Assembly: GCA_947489525.1 (NCBI GenBank)
Contig: CANLDW010000001.1
Coordinates: forward strand, 372,001-436,000
DNA length: 64,000 nt
From: an uncultured Psychrobacter sp.
GTDB lineage: Bacteria > Pseudomonadota > Gammaproteobacteria > Pseudomonadales > Moraxellaceae
Reading direction: 5' to 3'
Below the pieces are notes generated by a model. It searched no databases, was not told where the DNA came from, and saw only the letters and a program-made list of their open reading frames with translations. Below are positions 59,118 through 64,000 of this stretch, one piece after another. Made by a program: the position numbers and the translations under genes. How positions within the stretch are numbered: the first letter of the stretch is position 1; each line of letters begins with the position of its first letter.

Positions 59118-61292
59118 TCACCACCACGCCGGATCAGCGCTCGCCAGCGCCGCCAGTCCTTTTTTGGGTGACTTGACCTCCACCTCATCGGCAGACAATT
59201 CCGCAATGAACCTTGACGGCTTATCAAAATATCCTGAGTAACTGGCAAAGTAATCCGGCGCGGTTAAGTACAGCTTATTTTTGGCACGGCTACAAGCGAC
59301 ATAGAACAGCTTACGCTCTTCTTCAAGCTCTTCAAAATCATCAAGCGCGCGATGATGCGGCGTCATACCATCAACTAAGGAGTTGACAAACACGATCGGC
59401 CACTCAAGGCCTTTGGCACTATGAATAGTCGAGATCGTGACTTTGTCATTATCATTATTTTCTGTTTTATCCATCGCTGCGACCGAATCATTAGGCGGGT
59501 CTAGGGCGAGGTTTTCTAAAAAGTCATCAAGGCTACGATACTGTGTCGCTAAGTTTTTCAGCACCCGAAAGTCTTCACTGCGCTCACGCCAGTTCTCCTC
59601 CACGGTCTTTAATACAGGAATGTAAAAATCTAAAATCAGCTCAATGATAGTCTCAACGGACTCGGCTTGTTGCGCTTTGGTCAAGGTCGTATATAGCGGC
59701 TCTAGCTGCGGACTTTTTTTGCTAAATTTTGGTAGTAGCAAGGGCTCAAACGAGTTGTTATCGCTGTTGATCGATTGTGTTAGACGTGTGGCAGTGACCG
59801 CCCCTACCCCCTTAAACAAGGTCAAGATGCGGTGCCAAGCAATCGTATCATTCGGGTTGTAGAGGATTTTCACAAAGGCCAACACGTCTTTGACATGGCG
59901 ACGCTCAATAAACTTAATACCGCCGACCACGATAAACGGAATACGGCGCTCCATAAATTCGAGCTGCACGTAGTTGGATTGAAAAGAAGTGCGGCAAAGT
60001 ATCGCAAAGTCGCTATAGTCGAAATCGGCTTTATGCTCAACGATGTTATCAGCGATATATTTGGCCTCTTTTGTTTCATCGCTAGCACGGCTAAAGATGG
60101 GCTTGTCCCCTGTGATAGCGGCATTTGAATACAGCTGCTTTTGATAACCTAGAGTGATTTGCGCCGATAAAGCATTAATGTAATTTAAAATAGCCGGCGT
60201 ACTGCGATAGTTTTGCTCTAGCTTAATCAAACTGGCTTCGGGATAAGTCTCGCCAAACAGTAAAATATTCTCATAATTAGCGCCGCGAAAACCGTAGATG
60301 CTTTGGTTGTCGTCTCCAACGACCATCAGCGACACCGAGGCCGGAGCACAGATGAGATCGATAAGCTGTTTTTGTGGAATATTGGTATCTTGATATTCAT
60401 CCACCATAATGTAGCGGTAGTTGTCTTGTAATAGCTGACGAAACTTGTCATTGGTTTTTAGATGGCGCACCACTTGGCTGATAATATCGTCAAAATCGTA
60501 TAAATGGTTGGCGCGTTTGTACTCGTGAAAATCGATAGCCAACTGCTCAATGATCGGAATGTGCATAGCGATATCAGGGTAATTATCCTCAATTAGATTA
60601 CGGATAGGAATGCGCCGATTTCTAGAGGTTGAAAACAGATTCTGCAGGGTGCGTTTGCGCGGAAAAGCTTGTTTTTTGGTTTGCACTGGATACTTTTTTT
60701 CTTTATAAATCAGATCAATAGCATCTTCGGCATCGCCTGTATCTAAGATGGTAAAACGCGGATTAATACCGAGCAGGCCTGAGTACTGACGTAGCAGCCT
60801 ATTACAAAATGAGTGAAAAGTGCCGCTGGTGATATCGTTTAAGGCTTTGCTAGTGGGTAGCACATCTTCGGATAATTCGTCATTAGACAAGCTATTCGTC
60901 AATAAGGTTTTGGCGCGGCTTTTGATCTCATTGGCTGCTTTTCGAGTAAAGGTCAGGAGCAGTATTTGCTTGGGCGGCACACCGTTTTCTAATAGATAGC
61001 TGGTACGATAGGTTAAGGTTTTGGTTTTGCCAGAACCCGCGCCTGCGATAACCAAAGCTTTGGCATTGATAGTCGTTGCAGCGAGTAGCTGATTGGGATT
61101 CAGCTCGCTGACATAATCGACTTTTAGTCCAAGATCAGCTCTTAAGCGCTCTTTTAATACCTTATCATCGGCATCCACTAGATTGGTCTCAAGCTTTTTT
61201 ATCGCTTGCTCTAGGCGTTTCAGCTTAGGTTTGATCTCAGCGAAGTTTTGCGGGTAGCTATACTGCTGGGTATTAAAGATAGTGGTCGTCAT
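59118..61292 (-). CDS. UvrD/Rep-family ATP-dependent DNA helicase
   Basis: This is a 724-aa superfamily 1A 3'-5' DNA helicase. All motifs are visible: LNPNQLLAATTINAKALVIAG, Walker A AGAGSGKT (83-90), LLLTFTRKAANEIKSRA (motif Ia), YIMVDEYQDTN (motif II), VGDDNQSIYGFRGA (motif III), LEQNYRSTPAILNYIN (motif IV), VTISTIHSAKGLEWPIVFVNS (motif V) and YVACSRAKNKLYL (motif VI). It carries an N-terminal extension of about 65 residues before motif Q. The ATG at 61292 is preferred; a GTG at 61358 would add 22 odd residues. It is neither a typical UvrD nor a typical Rep in its N-terminus, so no symbol is given. Confidence 0.92.
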   Translation of the reverse strand: MTTTIFNTQQYSYPQNFAEIKPKLKRLEQAIKKLETNLVDADDKVLKERLRADLGLKVDYVSELNPNQLLAATTINAKALVIAGAGSGKTKTLTYRTSYLLENGVPPKQILLLTFTRKAANEIKSRAKTLLTNSLSNDELSEDVLPTSKALNDITSGTFHSFCNRLLRQYSGLLGINPRFTILDTGDAEDAIDLIYKEKKYPVQTKKQAFPRKRTLQNLFSTSRNRRIPIRNLIEDNYPDIAMHIPIIEQLAIDFHEYKRANHLYDFDDIISQVVRHLKTNDKFRQLLQDNYRYIMVDEYQDTNIPQKQLIDLICAPASVSLMVVGDDNQSIYGFRGANYENILLFGETYPEASLIKLEQNYRSTPAILNYINALSAQITLGYQKQLYSNAAITGDKPIFSRASDETKEAKYIADNIVEHKADFDYSDFAILCRTSFQSNYVQLEFMERRIPFIVVGGIKFIERRHVKDVLAFVKILYNPNDTIAWHRILTLFKGVGAVTATRLTQSINSDNNSFEPLLLPKFSKKSPQLEPLYTTLTKAQQAESVETIIELILDFYIPVLKTVEENWRERSEDFRVLKNLATQYRSLDDFLENLALDPPNDSVAAMDKTENNDNDKVTISTIHSAKGLEWPIVFVNSLVDGMTPHHRALDDFEELEEERKLFYVACSRAKNKLYLTAPDYFASYSGYFDKPSRFIAELSADEVEVKSPKKGLAALASADPAWW

Positions 61293-61504
61293 GATTGAGT
61301 ATAACCTTGGATATAATAATGTGGAGCCGCTGATGACAATAGAAATAGTATAACGCACCTCGCAAACCTATGGGTCGCTGCGCGCATGATATCTTGTACG
61401 ACAACGTAACAACCTCACCCCTCAGTAGCTAAATTTGCTACAATGTGCGCAATTTTTATCACACCTCACATCGACCAAATCTAATTATATATTGAGAGTC
61501 CATT

Positions 61505-62596
61505 ATGGGTTTTAATTGTGGCATCGTTGGCCTACCAAACGTTGGCAAATCTACTTTATTTAATGCGTTAACCAAAGCGGGTATCGCCGCTGAGAACTTT
61601 CCATTTTGTACCAAAGATCCTAACACGGGTATTGTCCCTGTACCCGATCCACGCCTCAAAAAGCTCGCCGAGATCGTTCATCCTGAGCGCGTCGTGCCGA
61701 CGACGATGGAGTTTGTCGATATTGCAGGCCTCGTTGCTGGGGCGTCAAAAGGCGAAGGTATGGGCAACCAGTTCTTAGCCAATATCCGTGAGACTGACGC
61801 CATTGCACACGTGGTACGCTGCTTCGATGATGATAACGTCGTCCACGTTGACGGCCGCGTCAGCCCGATCGATGATATCGAAACCATTAATACGGAGCTG
61901 GCCCTTGCCGATCTAGAAGCGGTAGAACGCGCCATTCACAACCAAACCAAAAAGGCTAAAGGTGGTGATAAAGATGCGGTGGCCTTGCTTGAGGTGTTCA
62001 AAAAAGTTGAACCTCTGCTAGCAGAAGGTAAAGCGGCGCGCGCAGCTAATCTTGACGCGGACGAGAAAAAACTAATCAGAAGCTATGGTCTGATTACCCT
62101 GAAACCGACGATGTATATCGCTAACGTTAGTGAAGATGGTTTTGAAAATAACCCTTATCTAGATGCTGTACGCGATTATGCGACGGGCGAGGACTCCATC
62201 GTTATCGCACTGTGCAACCAGATTGAGTCTGAGATTGCCCAGCTTGATGACGCGGATAAAAAAGACTTCTTAGATGATATGGGTATGGAAGAAGCGGGTC
62301 TTGATCAAGTGATTCGCGGTGGTTATGATCTGCTCGATATGCAGACTTACTTTACTGCTGGGGTCAAAGAAGTACGCGCGTGGACTGTCAAGATCGGCGC
62401 CACTGCTCCAGAAGCAGCAGGCGTGATTCATACTGACTTTGAGCGCGGTTTTATTCGTGCTGAGGTCATCTCTTATGACGACTTTATCGAATACAATGGC
62501 GAGAAAGGCGCAGCTGCTGCTGGCAAGTCGCGCTTAGAAGGTAAAACCTATATCGTCCAAGATGGCGATGTCATGCACTTTAGGTTTAATGTATAA
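61505..62596 (+). CDS. ychF: Redox-regulated ATPase YchF
   Basis: YchF (OLA1 family) is a ribosome-associated P-loop protein that prefers ATP to GTP. At 363 aa it has full length. The G1 motif GLPNVGKST lies at residues 9-17, [15 protein letters not shown] is the switch I region, [25 protein letters not shown] is G3, and the C-terminal TGS domain ends with the family signature [18 protein letters not shown] lies before the ATG. It is followed by a clean terminator. Confidence 0.97.
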   Translation: MGFNCGIVGLPNVGKSTLFNALTKAGIAAENFPFCTKDPNTGIVPVPDPRLKKLAEIVHPERVVPTTMEFVDIAGLVAGASKGEGMGNQFLANIRETDAIAHVVRCFDDDNVVHVDGRVSPIDDIETINTELALADLEAVERAIHNQTKKAKGGDKDAVALLEVFKKVEPLLAEGKAARAANLDADEKKLIRSYGLITLKPTMYIANVSEDGFENNPYLDAVRDYATGEDSIVIALCNQIESEIAQLDDADKKDFLDDMGMEEAGLDQVIRGGYDLLDMQTYFTAGVKEVRAWTVKIGATAPEAAGVIHTDFERGFIRAEVISYDDFIEYNGEKGAAAAGKSRLEGKTYIVQDGDVMHFRFNV

Positions 62597-62636
62597 TTGT
62601 TTTTTTGTTAAGAAACATCAGTAACTTTGAACAACC

Positions 62637-62665
62637 AAAAGTCAGCCTTTGCGCTGGCTTTTTTT
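62637..62665 (+). terminator. Rho-independent terminator of ychF
   Basis: AAAGTCAGC / GCTGGCTTT with one T-G wobble, a CTTTGC loop and a T7 tract lies 40 bp after the stop. Confidence 0.88.
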
Positions 62666-62727
62666 ATTATACTAAGAATAAGAAAACGATAAGCAAAATT
62701 GTATCTTAAAAATATGGATAATAATAA

Positions 62728-64000
62728 ATGATGGTTTCAAACAGTTCACAACGGGCAAATGCAACCAAGCGGTCAAATGCGCGCTGGGCAGCTCTATTTA
62801 ATGCGCAGCGTTTAGGAAGCAACAAAAAAGCACCCGCACAAGATAGCGCTCGCTCCTCCTTTCACAAAGACTACGATAGACTGGTTTTTTCGCACTCCTT
62901 TCGTCAGCTCAACCAAAAGACCCAAGTGCATCCGCTGACCAATCAGCTCGGTATTCATACGCGCCTTACGCACTCGCTTGAAGTCTCCTGTATCGGCCGC
63001 TCTTTAGGGATTATGGCGGCGGAGAAACTACATGACAAGTTAGCAGGTGGTTTGCCAATTGGCGTCTCCCCTGCTGATATTGGCGTGATTGTGCAAGCCG
63101 CTTGCCTTGCCCACGATATTGGTAATCCGCCCTTTGGTCACGCGGGCGAGTATGCTATTCGTGATTGGTTTGTCCATCCTGATCGCAAGCCGATCTTGCA
63201 AAAATTAGCGCCACATGAGCGCTTGGACGTCCTCACTTATGAAGGTAATGCTCAAGGGTTTCGCCTACTGGTGCGCAATGAGCATCATCCAGATCGCGGC
63301 GGTATGCGCCTCACTTGTGCCACTTTGGGCGCGTTTATGAAATACCCTTGGCTTGCCACCCATAGTCAAACGCGAGATAGCTCACATGCTAATACGGCTA
63401 ATCAAAAACAAGAGTTAAAACCCCAGCGCGCGCAGAAGTTCGGTAGCTTTGCTAGTGAAGCCGATCAATTAGACGCTTTAGCTCATTGTCTACAACTGCC
63501 GCGCTCAGAGCAGCACGATGGCTATGCTCGCCACCCGCTGGCTTATCTGCTGGAGGCCGCAGATGATATTTGCTACGCGCTCATCGATCTTGAAGACGGC
63601 ATTCATCTCAATATGCTCACTTATCATGAAGTGGCGACTATCTTTTATGAGCTTATTGGCGAGCGACCCGCTAGTATCGATATACCAGCAGCAACCTCTA
63701 TTCGACAACACTTAGCGTCTCTACGCGCGCGCGCAATGATGCGCCTTGTCAATACTGTAACCGATGCCTTTGTCGCCAACAGCGATGCTTTATTGGCAGG
63801 GACGCTTGAGGGTAGCTTATTTGCGCACTGTGATATAAGTGTACAAAACGGTATTAGGCAGGCAAAACATCTGGCTCGTGAAAAGATATTTAATCATCCA
63901 AGCAAAGTGCGTATGGAGCTGATGGCGAACCAATGTCTGCATCGTCTGCTGGATGCGTTTATGCCGCTCGCTTGGAATAACGGACAGACTGCGTCGATGT
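62728..64000 (+). CDS. dgt: Deoxyguanosinetriphosphate triphosphohydrolase-like protein (3' end cut by window)
   Basis: This is an HD-domain dNTPase that hydrolyses dGTP to deoxyguanosine and triphosphate. The reading frame from ATG-ATG at 62728/62731 runs open to the window end, at least 424 codons. The N-terminal motif RSSFHKDYDRLVFSHSFRQLNQKTQVHPL is typical of Dgt. The metal site is seen in HTRLTHSLEVSCIGRSLG and LAHDIGNPPFGHAGE, and the HHPDRGGMRLTCATLG region follows. A short polar insertion (about residues 212-237, TQTRDSSHANTANQKQ) interrupts the core after KYPWLA. The C-terminal part is missing, so its exact class is not settled. Confidence 0.92.
   Translation, partial: MMVSNSSQRANATKRSNARWAALFNAQRLGSNKKAPAQDSARSSFHKDYDRLVFSHSFRQLNQKTQVHPLTNQLGIHTRLTHSLEVSCIGRSLGIMAAEKLHDKLAGGLPIGVSPADIGVIVQAACLAHDIGNPPFGHAGEYAIRDWFVHPDRKPILQKLAPHERLDVLTYEGNAQGFRLLVRNEHHPDRGGMRLTCATLGAFMKYPWLATHSQTRDSSHANTANQKQELKPQRAQKFGSFASEADQLDALAHCLQLPRSEQHDGYARHPLAYLLEAADDICYALIDLEDGIHLNMLTYHEVATIFYELIGERPASIDIPAATSIRQHLASLRARAMMRLVNTVTDAFVANSDALLAGTLEGSLFAHCDISVQNGIRQAKHLAREKIFNHPSKVRMELMANQCLHRLLDAFMPLAWNNGQTASM

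Noticed and set aside
1-64000. CRISPR arrays, tRNA/rRNA genes, insertion sequences or prophage
   Set aside because: No regular spacer-repeat array, cloverleaf-like sequence, transposase, integrase or phage structural gene was recognised on reading both strands; a tRNAscan or IS search could still reveal something missed by eye.

Overview
The window reads as chromosomal DNA of a Psychrobacter-like member of the Moraxellaceae. The grounds are moderate GC content, the protein flavour (Asn/Asp/Ser-rich tails, OmpW, soluble transhydrogenase, PEP synthase with its regulator, an rpsF-rpsR-rplI operon without priB) and the rsmG-parA-parB arrangement. The genus call is an inference from recognition, not from a search. 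No tRNA, rRNA, CRISPR array, transposase or phage gene was seen.

Layout. 1-2719 (minus): rsmG-parA-parB, with parB cut by the window edge. 2805-7722 (plus): a Lon-like AAA protease with a charged tail, a WYL-type regulator and a lone TerD-family protein. 7852-9134 (minus): a small zinc-ribbon membrane protein followed by a voltage-gated-type K+ channel that also ends in a CxxC motif. 9554-10207: an OmpW porin behind a nested palindrome. 10332-14958 (minus): aceE-aceF, the pyruvate dehydrogenase E1 and E2 subunits.

15491-28971 (plus) is the most unusual part, a 13.5-kb surface-protein locus. Three exported DUF11/SdrB-type proteins (532, 677 and 676 aa) end in the same roughly 110-130-residue module. 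They are accompanied by a small one-domain DUF11 protein, a 1766-aa protein joining a DUF11/SdrB stalk to an apparent outer-membrane beta-barrel, and an unrecognised exported helical protein. The barrel protein shares an N-terminal module with two of the exported proteins. This suggests a coupled export or display system, although no partnership is shown by sequence alone.

29131-35459 (minus): a TetR regulator, an endonuclease/exonuclease/phosphatase-family hydrolase, a sodium:solute symporter, a glycine-zipper protein with degenerate repeats, and glycerol kinase. 35966-42296 (plus): an efflux-type operon made of a TolC-like outer-membrane factor, a YihY-family membrane protein, an HlyD-type adaptor and two paralogous ABC-2 permeases, with no ATPase gene. 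42335-47952: soluble transhydrogenase, then divergent ppsR and ppsA, an enzyme and its bifunctional regulator.

48157-51091 (plus): a GYF/RDD membrane protein, ribosomal proteins S6, S18 and L9, and a small unknown protein. 51184-53763 (minus): cobT-cobS-cobC, late cobalamin assembly. 53890-55593 (minus): a hipA-hipB pair with the toxin gene first. The rest holds glycerate kinase (+), a FAD amino-acid oxidoreductase with a RidA-like protein (-), a UvrD/Rep helicase (-), ychF (+) and the start of dgt (+), which runs off the window end.

Intergenic spacers repeatedly carry 13-17-bp tandem duplications, and several convergent gene pairs share clear bidirectional hairpin terminators.
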